Shown piece by piece: positions 54,842 to 62,512 of a DNA stretch of 63,197 nt. The position numbers were made by a program, and so were the translations under genes. This stretch comes from Chloroflexota bacterium. Its GTDB lineage: Bacteria; Chloroflexota; Anaerolineae; Aggregatilineales; Phototrophicaceae. The DNA lies in assembly GCA_011523545.1 (NCBI GenBank), contig WTGN01000085.1:1-63197 (forward strand). Direction: 5' to 3'. How positions within the stretch are numbered: position 1 is the stretch's first letter; every line of letters starts with the position of its first letter. Below the pieces are notes generated by a model that worked only from the letters and a program-made list of their open reading frames with translations, had not been told where the DNA came from and made no database searches.

Positions 54842-56155
54842 ATGCATGCGAAATTGCTTGGTCGAAGTTTGCTAGTGATTATGATTTTGCTGCTGCTGGG
54901 CGCGCTGCCGCTCATGGCGCAGGACGAAGGAGAAGTGCAAGAGCTTGGCACGGGCGAGATTGAAATCAACTTCTGGAGCGGCCTCGGCGGATCGGATGGC
55001 GCGTCGATGACCTCGCTAATCACCCGATTCGCCGAAGAAAACCCGGATGTGAAAGTCAATTACCAGGTCTTGGGCTGGGGCACTTTCTTTGACAAGCTGT
55101 CCGCGGCGATCGTCGCCGGCAGCGGCGGACCCGATCTGATGACGCTCTGGCATTCTGTGGTGCCGCAATACGCGCTGCCAGGCCATATCCTCCCGGTGGC
55201 TGAAACCATGTTCGATACTGGCATGCTCGACCGTGATGACTTCAGCCCAGCCTTGCTTGATTCCATCAGCTTTGACGGCCAGGTCTTCCCGGTGCCGTTC
55301 GACAACTATGGCGTTGGCACTTACGTGAACACCAATGTGCTGGAGCGCGCCGGTCTTTCGGCTGACGATCCGCCGGAAAACCAGGAAGAATTCCTCGAGT
55401 ATCTGCGCTTGATGACATTTGACGCCAATGGCAACAACCCGGGCGATGCCGACTTTGATGCCGATAACATCGACGTCTACCCGGCATCCATCGGCTGGAA
55501 GCGCGTGACCGTGACGCCGGCGCTCTATCAATGGGGCACGGATGTGGTCACGCCCGCGCCCGATGCCGAAGTGCTGATAGACAGCGAAGAAGCCAAAGCC
55601 GCCCTTCAGTTCATCCACGACTTGATCTTCCAGCACCACGTCTTGCCCGGCGAAGGCGAAAATGTCGGCGAACTGATGGTGAATGACAAGCTCGGCCTAT
55701 CGATCGCGGGCTCTTGGGATTACAACTTCTACAACAGCCAGGAAGAGCAGAAATGGGCTTTTTGGCCCTATCCGCGCATCGGTCCCGAACGCGGCAGCAC
55801 CATCATGTGGTCGCATACCCTGGCCGTCTCCGCCAATATCGACCAGGAGACGCTCGACGCGACGATGCGCCTGATCCAGTTCCTGTCGGATGGCTCGCTG
55901 GAACACAGCATCAACACGGGCATGCCCTCGGCGCGTTTGTCGCTGCGCACCGAGGACCTGGCGGATAAAATCTGGAGCTTCGGCACGCTGACGTCGCAGA
56001 TGGCCGCCGAAGGCATTCCGGAATATCAGTCGGAGCGCTTTACCGAAATCGAAAACATCATGGCCGCCACCTACTCGGCTATCGCCTCCGGCATGCAAGA
56101 TGTCGACTCGGCGCTGGATGACGCCGCCAGCCGCATCAGGCGCGCGCTGCGTTAA
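54842..56155 (+). CDS. ABC transporter substrate-binding protein, carbohydrate type (family 1)
   Basis: A 437-residue solute-binding protein. The N-terminus MHAKLLGRSLLVIMILLLLG with LPLMAQ is a secretory signal with an Ala-x-Gln cleavage region and no lipobox. The mature part matches the MalE/UgpB cluster: INFWSGLGGSDGASM, FAEENPDVKVNYQ, SGGPDLMTLW, VYPASIGWKR and GLSIAGSWDY. AAGGAG at 54829-54834 supports ATG 54842. It delivers sugar or polyol to the two permeases downstream. Substrate unknown. Confidence 0.92.
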   Translation: MHAKLLGRSLLVIMILLLLGALPLMAQDEGEVQELGTGEIEINFWSGLGGSDGASMTSLITRFAEENPDVKVNYQVLGWGTFFDKLSAAIVAGSGGPDLMTLWHSVVPQYALPGHILPVAETMFDTGMLDRDDFSPALLDSISFDGQVFPVPFDNYGVGTYVNTNVLERAGLSADDPPENQEEFLEYLRLMTFDANGNNPGDADFDADNIDVYPASIGWKRVTVTPALYQWGTDVVTPAPDAEVLIDSEEAKAALQFIHDLIFQHHVLPGEGENVGELMVNDKLGLSIAGSWDYNFYNSQEEQKWAFWPYPRIGPERGSTIMWSHTLAVSANIDQETLDATMRLIQFLSDGSLEHSINTGMPSARLSLRTEDLADKIWSFGTLTSQMAAEGIPEYQSERFTEIENIMAATYSAIASGMQDVDSALDDAASRIRRALR

Positions 56156-56170
56156 TCAACATGGGTTGGG

Positions 56171-56190
56171 GGGCTTGCCATTGCAAGCCC
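56171..56190 (+). terminator. Hairpin after the substrate-binding protein gene
   Basis: GGGCTTGC-CATT-GCAAGCCC is a perfect 8-bp stem 15 bases after the stop. There is no T-tract. Hairpins at this place in sugar ABC operons often protect the binding-protein mRNA or reduce read-through into the permease genes. Confidence 0.5.
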
Positions 56191-56204
56191 TCGTATTCCT
56201 GCGA

Positions 56205-56282
56205 CGCGCCAGCAGGTGTAGCTGACTCGCCCAGAGTCACGCGCTGGTTCAAGTGGGCGAGCCACCGGCTCGCCCCTACGGA
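56205..56282. repeat. GTAGGGGCGAG-type palindrome within the ABC operon
   Basis: GGGCGAGCC (56255-56263), ACC and GGCTCGCCC (56267-56275) form a perfect 9-bp stem ending in CCCTACG. A looser left half with GGTGTAGCTGACTCGCCC lies at 56215. Best-preserved copy of the family; located between two genes of one operon. Confidence 0.7.
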
Positions 56283-56316
56283 CGTTAAGTTTACCTGATG
56301 ATTTTCAAGTTTGAGC

Positions 56317-57225
56317 ATGAAACGCCAAGCAGCCAACACTAGCTGGACGCTGACTCCCAAGCGGCGCGAAGCGATCGCCGGTTACCTCTTCCTTACGCCT
56401 TATATCATATTTTTCTTGGTGTTCCTGGCCGGTCCCGTCATCTCCGCCTTTGTCACCGCCTTCGTCGAGTGGGAGCTTCTGCGCGGCACGTACCGCTTCA
56501 ATGGCTTGGAGAACTTTCAGTTGATGATGGAGGACGACCTGTTCTGGATCGCCATGCGCAATTCGCTCTACTTCGCCATCATGACCACGGCCGGCAACAC
56601 GGTGGTGGCGCTCTGCGCGGCGCTGGCGCTAAAGGGCATCGGCCCCGGCCACACCTTGTTCCGCGTCATCTTGTATGCGCCGGTCGTGCTTTCCATCTCG
56701 GTCATTGGCATCGTCTTCCGCCGCCTGCTATCCACATTCGGCTTGGTCAACGCGGCGCTGGAGGCGATCGGCATCGACGGCGTGAACTGGCTGGGCGACC
56801 CCAACATCGTCATCCCGTCGATGTCACTGATGACGATTTGGTGGGGCTTCGGCTTCCCCATGCTCATATTCCTGGCGGCGCTCTACGCCGTGCCCGAGCC
56901 ACTCTACGAGGCGGCGCGAATTGACGGCGCCGGGCGCTGGGCGATTCTGACCCGCGTCACTTTGCCGCTTATTCGACCGGCGCTGCTCTTCATCATCGTC
57001 ACCCAGTTTATCGCCCACATCCAGGTCTTTGGCCAACCCTACATTCTGACGCAAGAGGGCGGTCCCGGGTATTCATCATATACGATCGTCCTGCACATCT
57101 ACCGCACCGCCTTCCGCTATTTCGACATGGGCTACGCTGGCGCGATGGCGCTCTCCCTGGGCGTCGTCATGTTCGTTTTCGCCCTGCTGCAATTCCGCCT
57201 GCTTGGGCGTTACACGGAGTATTAG
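56317..57225 (+). CDS. ABC transporter permease, sugar type (MalF-like)
   Basis: A 302-residue permease with six spans. The EAA motif lies at about residue 200 (EPLYEAARIDGAGRWAIL), where the ATPase docks. The N-terminal YLFLTPYIIFFLVF span is typical of the UgpA/MalF group. ATG 56317 begins after the intergenic repeat. No ATPase gene is present in the window; this family often shares one MsmK/UgpC-type ATPase encoded elsewhere. Confidence 0.93.
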   Translation: MKRQAANTSWTLTPKRREAIAGYLFLTPYIIFFLVFLAGPVISAFVTAFVEWELLRGTYRFNGLENFQLMMEDDLFWIAMRNSLYFAIMTTAGNTVVALCAALALKGIGPGHTLFRVILYAPVVLSISVIGIVFRRLLSTFGLVNAALEAIGIDGVNWLGDPNIVIPSMSLMTIWWGFGFPMLIFLAALYAVPEPLYEAARIDGAGRWAILTRVTLPLIRPALLFIIVTQFIAHIQVFGQPYILTQEGGPGYSSYTIVLHIYRTAFRYFDMGYAGAMALSLGVVMFVFALLQFRLLGRYTEY

Positions 57226-57234
57226 GCAAGCGTC

Positions 57235-58101
57235 ATGCACAGCAACACTTCGGTAATCTGGCGCAATCGGCTGAGCAAGGCCCTCACCTACGCCTTTCTG
57301 ATCATACTGGCGCTGCTGGTGCTCTTCCCTTCCGTGTGGATCGTGGGCCAATCCTTTATGCCCGAAGAACTCATCCTGCAATGGCCGATTCACGTGCTGC
57401 CGCCTGAGCCCACCCTGGATAACTTCGACGAAATCCTCAACACGAAACTGTCGAAGCAAGAATTGTCGGTCTTGCGCTGGATGTTCAACAGCGTCTACAT
57501 AACGGGCTCAAGCACCGTTGGCGTCTTGCTGGTGACGTCGATGGCCGGTTACGCTTTCGCGCGGCTGCGCTTCCCGGGCAAGCAGCTGCTCTTCTTCGGC
57601 CTTGGCGCGTCCTTCCTCGTGCCCGGCGTCATGCTCTTGATTCCCAGCTTCATGCTCATGCGCGCCCTGGGCTGGATCGACACTCACCATGCGCTGATTT
57701 GGCCGCCGCTGGCCGGCTTCTTCGGCGTCTTTTTCATGCGCCAATTCTTCCTCGCTATCCCGAGCGAGCTGGCGGAAGCGGCTGTCATTGACGGCGCCAG
57801 CGCTTTCGGCATTTACTGGCGCGTCTTCCTGCCGCTATCGCGCCCGGCCGTGGCCACGCTGGGCATTTTTACCTTCTTGTTCATCTGGAATGATTTCACT
57901 TGGCCGCTGGTCGTGCTCAACTCTGATGAGATGCGGACCTTGCCGGTGGGGCTGGTGGTGTTTATCGGCGAATACTGGAGCTATCAGGGCATCATCATGG
58001 CGGGCGCTGTGCTGACATCGGCGCCGGTGCTGGTGGTGTATGTCATCTTCCAGCGGCAGATCACGCGCGCGGTCATGGCGACTGGTTTTGGCGGGCGGTA
58101 G
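57235..58101 (+). CDS. ABC transporter permease, sugar type (MalG-like)
   Basis: A 288-residue partner permease with six spans. The EAA loop is ELAEAAVIDGASAFGIYWR (about residues 180-198), followed by PLSRPAVATLGIFTF, typical of UgpE/MalG. The region PEELILQWPIHVLPPEPTLDNF is the usual extracytoplasmic start. It begins nine bases after the MalF-like stop. Together with the binding protein it makes a carbohydrate importer that lacks its own ATPase gene here. Confidence 0.93.
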   Translation: MHSNTSVIWRNRLSKALTYAFLIILALLVLFPSVWIVGQSFMPEELILQWPIHVLPPEPTLDNFDEILNTKLSKQELSVLRWMFNSVYITGSSTVGVLLVTSMAGYAFARLRFPGKQLLFFGLGASFLVPGVMLLIPSFMLMRALGWIDTHHALIWPPLAGFFGVFFMRQFFLAIPSELAEAAVIDGASAFGIYWRVFLPLSRPAVATLGIFTFLFIWNDFTWPLVVLNSDEMRTLPVGLVVFIGEYWSYQGIIMAGAVLTSAPVLVVYVIFQRQITRAVMATGFGGR

Positions 58102-58210
58102 GTCGCGGCCTTCGTTGCTGAGTTATTAGGTAATTTTGACTTGCCAATTGCATTATGCCAAAATGATGCGCATTAGTCGGTTTAGCTATCTATTAGAGGG
58201 AGCCAACCCC

Positions 58211-59158
58211 ATGTCATTCACAGACCGCGTAGACCCGGAACTCCGGCCCGGCCTCGAGCTTTTCCCGGCCGAACTGATTACCGCCATCGGCGATGACCCG
58301 CCAGCCGCGCGCGCCATGCTCGAGCCACTAATGGCCGCAATGGCGGAGATGCTGCCGCCGAGCGATGTCACGATTGAAGAACGGACGATACCCGGCCCTG
58401 ATGGCGACATCCCGATCGCCATTTATCAGCCCACTGCGCCCGCGCCCCGTCCCGGGCTATTAATGATCCACGGCGGCGGTTACATCGTCGGCACGGCCCG
58501 TGAAGACCTGAACGGCATCGGTTATGCCGACCACGTCGGCTGCACCGTCGTTTCAGTCGATTATCGCATGGCGCCGGAATTCACTTACAAAGAAGCCGTC
58601 GCCGACTGCTTCGCCGGCCTCAATTGGATGGTTGACAATGCTGCCGAGCTCGGCGTCGATACCAGCCGCATCGCCATTGGCGGGGGCAGCGCCGGTGGTG
58701 GCTTGACCGCCGGCCTGGCGCTTTACAACCGCGACAACAATGGGCCCGATGTGGTCTTTCAACTGCTGGTGTATCCCATGCTTGATGATACACACGAGAC
58801 GCCATCCGGTTACGAAGTCACGCATCCCAATGTTTGGAATCGGGATGTCTCTCTCAAAGCCTGGAAGATGTACCTTGGCGACGAATATGGCGCCGACGAC
58901 GTGTCGCCTTACGCCGCCGCGGCCCGCGCCACCGACCTGAGCGGCCTGCCGCCGGCTTACGTCACGGTCGGGACGGAGGATCTGTTTCGCGATGAAGACA
59001 TCGATTACGCCCAGCGCTTGATGGCGGCAGGCATCCCGACGGAACTGCATGTTGCGCCCGGCATGTTTCACGGCGGGGAGGGCTTCGTGCCGGAAGCCGC
59101 CGTCAGTCAGCGCATGCGTCTGGGCTATCTCGACGCCCTTAAACGCGCCATCGGCTGA
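58211..59158 (+). CDS. Alpha/beta hydrolase, HSL-type esterase (paralogue 1)
   Basis: A 315-residue hormone-sensitive-lipase family hydrolase. HGGGYIVG forms the oxyanion hole; the nucleophile elbow is GGGSAGGGL; the acid Asp is in GTEDLFRDED and the His in PGMFHGGEG. GAGGGAG precedes ATG 58211. It has no signal peptide and probably cleaves small esters or lactones in the cytoplasm. It is a tandem paralogue of the next gene, with the same start (MSFTDRVDPE and MAFIDRIDPE). It sits 109 bases after the permease gene. Confidence 0.88.
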   Translation: MSFTDRVDPELRPGLELFPAELITAIGDDPPAARAMLEPLMAAMAEMLPPSDVTIEERTIPGPDGDIPIAIYQPTAPAPRPGLLMIHGGGYIVGTAREDLNGIGYADHVGCTVVSVDYRMAPEFTYKEAVADCFAGLNWMVDNAAELGVDTSRIAIGGGSAGGGLTAGLALYNRDNNGPDVVFQLLVYPMLDDTHETPSGYEVTHPNVWNRDVSLKAWKMYLGDEYGADDVSPYAAAARATDLSGLPPAYVTVGTEDLFRDEDIDYAQRLMAAGIPTELHVAPGMFHGGEGFVPEAAVSQRMRLGYLDALKRAIG

Positions 59159-59206
59159 CCCAGCGGAGCGACCTGCGTCCAGTCGATCACATAGTGGAGC
59201 AATGAC

Positions 59207-60166
59207 ATGGCCTTCATCGACAGAATCGATCCTGAAATCGTTGGCGCCCTCGGCACCTACCCGGCCGAGCGTTACATCGCCATCGGCGAAAACCCGCCCC
59301 TGGCGCGCGAGATGACCGAGGCGATCAACCGCGAGATGCGCGCCAACCTGCCGCCGACGGACATCAAGATTACAGAAACCACTATCCCCGGGCCCGATTG
59401 CGAAATCCCCATCGCCATCTATCAGCCGCCCGCTCCCGCGCCGCGCGGCGCCTTGCTCTGGTTTCACGGCGGCGGTTATATCGTCGGCGTCGAACGTGAT
59501 GACGCGCGCTGCATCGAGTTCGCTGAATTCATCGGCTGCACCGTCGTCTCGGTGGGTTATCGCCTGGCGCCCGAATCGACCTACCGCGACAGCATCGCCG
59601 ACGCATTTGTCGCGCTGAATTGGATGGTTGGCAATGCCTCCGAGCTGGGCATAGACCCGAGCCGAATCGCCATTGGCGGGGGCAGCGCCGGCGGCGGCTT
59701 GACCGCGGGCCTGGCGCTTTACAACCGCGACAACAAGGGACCCGATCTCGCCTTTCAGTTGCTGATTTATCCCATGATCGACGACAGCCATGACAGTCCA
59801 TCGGGGCATGCCGATACCTGTCCAACGATCTGGAATCGCGATGTGTCCTTCAAAGCCTGGAAGATGTATCTGGGCGATGAATACGGCTCAGACAAGGTCT
59901 CGCCTTATGCGGCCGCCGCCCGCGCCACCAACCTGAGCGGTCTGCCGCCGGCGCTGGTCACCGTCGGGACGGAGGACCTTTTCCGTGACGAAAACATCAA
60001 CTACGCCCAGCGACTGATGGCGGCGGGCGTGCCGACCGATCTGCAAGTTTACGCCGGTGTCTTTCACGGCGCGGAGATGCTCGTTCCCGCCGCCAGCGTC
60101 AGCATGCGGATGCGAACGGGCTATCTCGTTCCTTTGAAACGCGCGCTCGGCCGCGCCCCACAATAG
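59207..60166 (+). CDS. Alpha/beta hydrolase, HSL-type esterase (paralogue 2)
   Basis: A 319-residue HSL-type hydrolase, similar to paralogue 1 along its whole length; shared segments include GGGSAGGGLTAGLALYNRDN and KAWKMYLGDEYG. HGGGYIVG, GTEDLFRDEN and AGVFHGAEM complete the triad. The start ATG is 48 bases after the stop of paralogue 1. The tandem pair may act on two related esters or lactones of the carbohydrate pathway. Confidence 0.88.
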   Translation: MAFIDRIDPEIVGALGTYPAERYIAIGENPPLAREMTEAINREMRANLPPTDIKITETTIPGPDCEIPIAIYQPPAPAPRGALLWFHGGGYIVGVERDDARCIEFAEFIGCTVVSVGYRLAPESTYRDSIADAFVALNWMVGNASELGIDPSRIAIGGGSAGGGLTAGLALYNRDNKGPDLAFQLLIYPMIDDSHDSPSGHADTCPTIWNRDVSFKAWKMYLGDEYGSDKVSPYAAAARATNLSGLPPALVTVGTEDLFRDENINYAQRLMAAGVPTDLQVYAGVFHGAEMLVPAASVSMRMRTGYLVPLKRALGRAPQ

Positions 60167-60235
60167 TAAACTGCGGCCACAGTCACGGTGAAACTGCCGC
60201 CCGCGCAATATGTACTTTGCGTCTTGCTGGTTTGC

Positions 60236-60298
60236 GGCGCCCACTCCGGCCATTGAGATGGCGGGCGCCGGTCAAGGGCTGGGCTTGGCTGCCCGCCA
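60236..60298. repeat. Degenerate right-module copy of the composite element
   Basis: GGCGCCCACTCCGGCCATTG with AGATGGCGGGCGCC resembles CCCGCCAT-AGAG-ATGGCGGG with changes, and is followed by GGGCTGGGCTTGGCTGCCCGCC, close to the TTTGCTG-CCCGC tail of the family. Confidence 0.5.
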
Positions 60299-60362
60299 AG
60301 GCGACATGGGACTCGCTGAGATGTCCGCATGCGCCCTCTAGGGGCTGCCAAAATACTGCCTG

Positions 60363-60436
60363 TGACCCTGGAAGGACTCGAACCTTCAACCTAACGATTA
60401 AGAGTCGCTTGCTCTGCCAAATTGAGCTACAGGGCC
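60363..60436 (-). tRNA. tRNA-Lys (CTT anticodon)
   Basis: The minus strand folds as a 74-base cloverleaf: acceptor GGCCCTG with CAGGGTC, discriminator A, D-arm with AGCTCAATTTGGCAGAGC, anticodon stem AGCGA/TCGTT around loop CTCTTAA (anticodon CTT, Lys), variable loop TAGGT and T-arm GGTTCGAGTCC. The 3' CCA is not encoded. It is near the esterase genes, unlinked to other tRNA genes in this window. Confidence 0.95.
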
Positions 60437-60734
60437 GCAAATGCCTGCGTTTGCGAATCGAGATTATAGGCGCCTTTCTATGGTGTGGGCAAGGGCGGAT
60501 AGCCTTGAATGCCCGGCGCCGTTATGCGATGTGTACAAAATCAATTTGAATGGCTTCGCCTGAGCGCTTGCGCGGTTACAATGACTGTAGGCGACGATGT
60601 CCCGCCTATATGCGCTGGCCGGCTATGATATCCGCCATACTTAAGGCGAGGTTCTAAACTGACAATAGCGCGCGGCAGCCGCTCCCGTTGGCTAATCGGC
60701 TGTCTGAATTGGAAGGTCACAAAGAAGGTAAATC
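60437..60734. other. Gap between tRNA-Lys and the epimerase gene
   Basis: About 298 bases, upstream for both features. A -10-like TACAAT is at 60577-60582, similar to the rnpB box, with no clear -35. No gene is seen. Confidence 0.4.
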
Positions 60735-61757
60735 ATGGCGAAACGCGTATTGATCATCGGCGGCACGCGCAACATGGGCTACTACCTGTCTCGGCGGCTG
60801 GCGGAGGCTGGCTATGACTTGACGCTGTTGAACCGCGGCATCACCAAAGACGACTTGCCGCGCTCAATCCACCGCCTGCACGTCGACAGGACCGATCACA
60901 AGCAGATGCGGCGCGCGCTATTGGCAAAATCATTTGACGTCGTGATCGATTTTGTCTTGTTCCGCGGCGATGAAGCGCAGACGGTCATTGAGCTGTTCCG
61001 CGACAATATAGACCATTTCATCTTCCTGAGCACGGGGCAGGTCTACCTGGTGAGAGAGGGTTTGCGGCGGCCCTTCCGCGAGGAAGATTACGACGGCCCC
61101 TTGATGCCGGCGCCCGACCCCAATTCCTACGCTTATGAGGAGTGGCGCTATGGCATTGACAAGCGCGATGTCGAGGATCAATTGAGCGAGGCTTGGGCCA
61201 AGTCGCAGTTCCCTCACACCATTCTTCGGCTGCCCATGGTCAATAGCGCGCGCGATCCCTACCATCGGCTGTTCAACTATTATCTGCGCTTGCGCGACGG
61301 CGGCCTGGTTCTCGTGCCGGACGAACCTAGCTACGCGTTGAACCATGTTTACGCGCTGGATGTGGTCGAGATTATTGCGCAACTGATCGAAAGCGGCCAA
61401 GGCAAAGGCCAAGCCTTCAACATAGCCCAGGACGAGCGCGTCAGCCATCGCGAGTTTCTTTCAACACTGGCTGACCTGATGGGAACGGACGCGCGCAGCC
61501 AGATTGCCAAACGCGGAGATCTGGTGGCCAATGGATTCATGCCCGATTGCTCGCCATACAGCGAATGGTGGATGAGCGACTTGGACAACAGCCGCAGCAA
61601 GGCGGAATTGGGCATTTCCTATACACCGCTTCCAGAATACTTGGGGGAAATCGTCAGCGACTTTGAGCAGCAATCAATTGCAGCGCCGCTATCTTACCGG
61701 CGGCGGCAGGCAGAACTGAAGTTTGCTGAACGACAAGCTGCCGGCCCGATTTCTTGA
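60735..61757 (+). CDS. NAD-dependent epimerase/dehydratase family protein
   Basis: A 340-residue extended SDR. The nucleotide loop IIGGTRNMGYYLSRRL at the N-terminus (G-G-T-R-x-x-G) matches the group that includes chloroplast RNA-binding proteins and NAD epimerases. FIFLSTGQVY has the Ser/Thr, and the Tyr-x-x-x-Lys position is YGIDKRDVE. It may act on a nucleotide sugar or may bind RNA; the sequence does not decide. AAGG lies shortly before ATG 60735. Confidence 0.8.
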   Translation: MAKRVLIIGGTRNMGYYLSRRLAEAGYDLTLLNRGITKDDLPRSIHRLHVDRTDHKQMRRALLAKSFDVVIDFVLFRGDEAQTVIELFRDNIDHFIFLSTGQVYLVREGLRRPFREEDYDGPLMPAPDPNSYAYEEWRYGIDKRDVEDQLSEAWAKSQFPHTILRLPMVNSARDPYHRLFNYYLRLRDGGLVLVPDEPSYALNHVYALDVVEIIAQLIESGQGKGQAFNIAQDERVSHREFLSTLADLMGTDARSQIAKRGDLVANGFMPDCSPYSEWWMSDLDNSRSKAELGISYTPLPEYLGEIVSDFEQQSIAAPLSYRRRQAELKFAERQAAGPIS

Positions 61758-61928
61758 CAGCGCCGCGCGACAGCGTCCAATGCCGCGCAGCCCGCTCAAA
61801 TTGAATACCTGCGGCGTTTGCGCTGCGCTGGATGCGCGGGGGCGCTTCAAAGTCGCAGAATTCCGTAACGATTTCGTTAGCACTTCGCAGTAGGATGACC
61901 GACAATAAAAGCGGGGAAAGGAGAAAAA

Positions 61929-62354
61929 ATGAAATCAACGATTAGACTGATGGTCCTGCTGCTGATCGGCGCGACCGCCCTGAGCGGATGCGCAGCCCTT
62001 CGTACGCTCTTGGGCGGCGATGCCGTCCCGGCCGATCCGCCAGCGCCCGATGTGGTGGAGCAGCCGAGCGCGCCGCGTTTCACTTTCTTTGATTCCTGGG
62101 CCTCGTGGTGACCGACCTGCCGACGCAATGGGCCCACCGTGAGTGGACTCCAAGATGAATTTGCCGGGCGGATCGAGTTTGTCGTCCTGGACGTGGACAA
62201 TTCGGCGCACGATGCCAAAAGAGCCGAGCTGGGATTGACGGCACAAGCGCAGTATGTCTTGGTCAATTCGGCTGGTGAAATCGTTGGACGCTGGTTCGGC
62301 GTCCTAAACGAGGCAAACGTCACGTCCGAATTGGAAAACCTGCTGCAGACCTAG
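61929..62354 (+). CDS. Thioredoxin-like lipoprotein with in-frame UGA (candidate selenoprotein)
   Basis: Read through the TGA at 62109-62111 this encodes 141 residues. A signal peptide with lipobox L-S-G-C (Cys at about residue 21) leads to a thioredoxin fold. The active-site region is SWASW-(UGA)-PTCRRNGP, where families have W-C-x-x-C, so UGA (residue 61) takes the place of the first Cys and the second Cys (C64) remains. The frame continues through EFAGRIEFVVLDVDN, QYVLVNSAGEIVGRWFG and ENLLQT to TAG 62352-62354 with no other stop. AAAGGAG precedes ATG 61929. Selenocysteine is preferred; a nonsense mutation in a pseudogene is the alternative. The bare first frame would end at residue 60. 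Confidence 0.8.
62129..62152 (+). promoter_or_regulatory. Candidate bacterial SECIS hairpin
   Basis: Downstream of the UGA: lower stem TGGG/TCCA (62129-62132 with 62149-62152, one G-U), a small internal loop (C33; A47, C48), upper stem CCAC/GTGG (62134-62137 with 62143-62146) and the pentaloop CGTGA. The loop has a G at its second position and lies 26 bases after the UGA, within the usual range for bacterial SECIS elements. It is within the coding region, as expected. Confidence 0.5.
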
Positions 62355-62356
62355 CC

Positions 62357-62393
62357 AATGGAGCGAGGCCTCTTCAAGGTTTCTCGCTCCATT
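62357..62393 (+). terminator. Hairpin after the thioredoxin gene
   Basis: AATGGAGCGAG (62357-62367) and CTCGCTCCATT (62383-62393) are an 11-bp perfect stem, two bases after the stop. No strong T-tract follows, but position and stability suit transcript end formation. Confidence 0.6.
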
Positions 62394-62459
62394 CCTCATA
62401 AGCAAATCGCCACTTATTCTGAGTGCGCTTCAGTTGCGCGCGTCTGGCTCCACGCCTGA

Positions 62460-62465
62460 TATAAT
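62460..62465 (+). promoter_or_regulatory. -10 box (TATAAT) for the Thr-Pro-rich lipoprotein gene
   Basis: A perfect TATAAT about 48 bases before the TTG start. TTGCGC at 62434-62439 is 20 bases away, too far for an ideal -35. Confidence 0.45.
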
Positions 62466-62512
62466 CAGGTCAGTTCCGCAACAGTTGGAAAGACAATGCG
62501 CTGGAGTCGCAA

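Noticed and set aside
62109..62111. TGA as the true end of a 60-residue protein
   Set aside because: The product would stop right before the active-site Cys region, and the continuing frame encodes the rest of the thioredoxin fold without defects. A pseudogene remains possible and is stated as the alternative.
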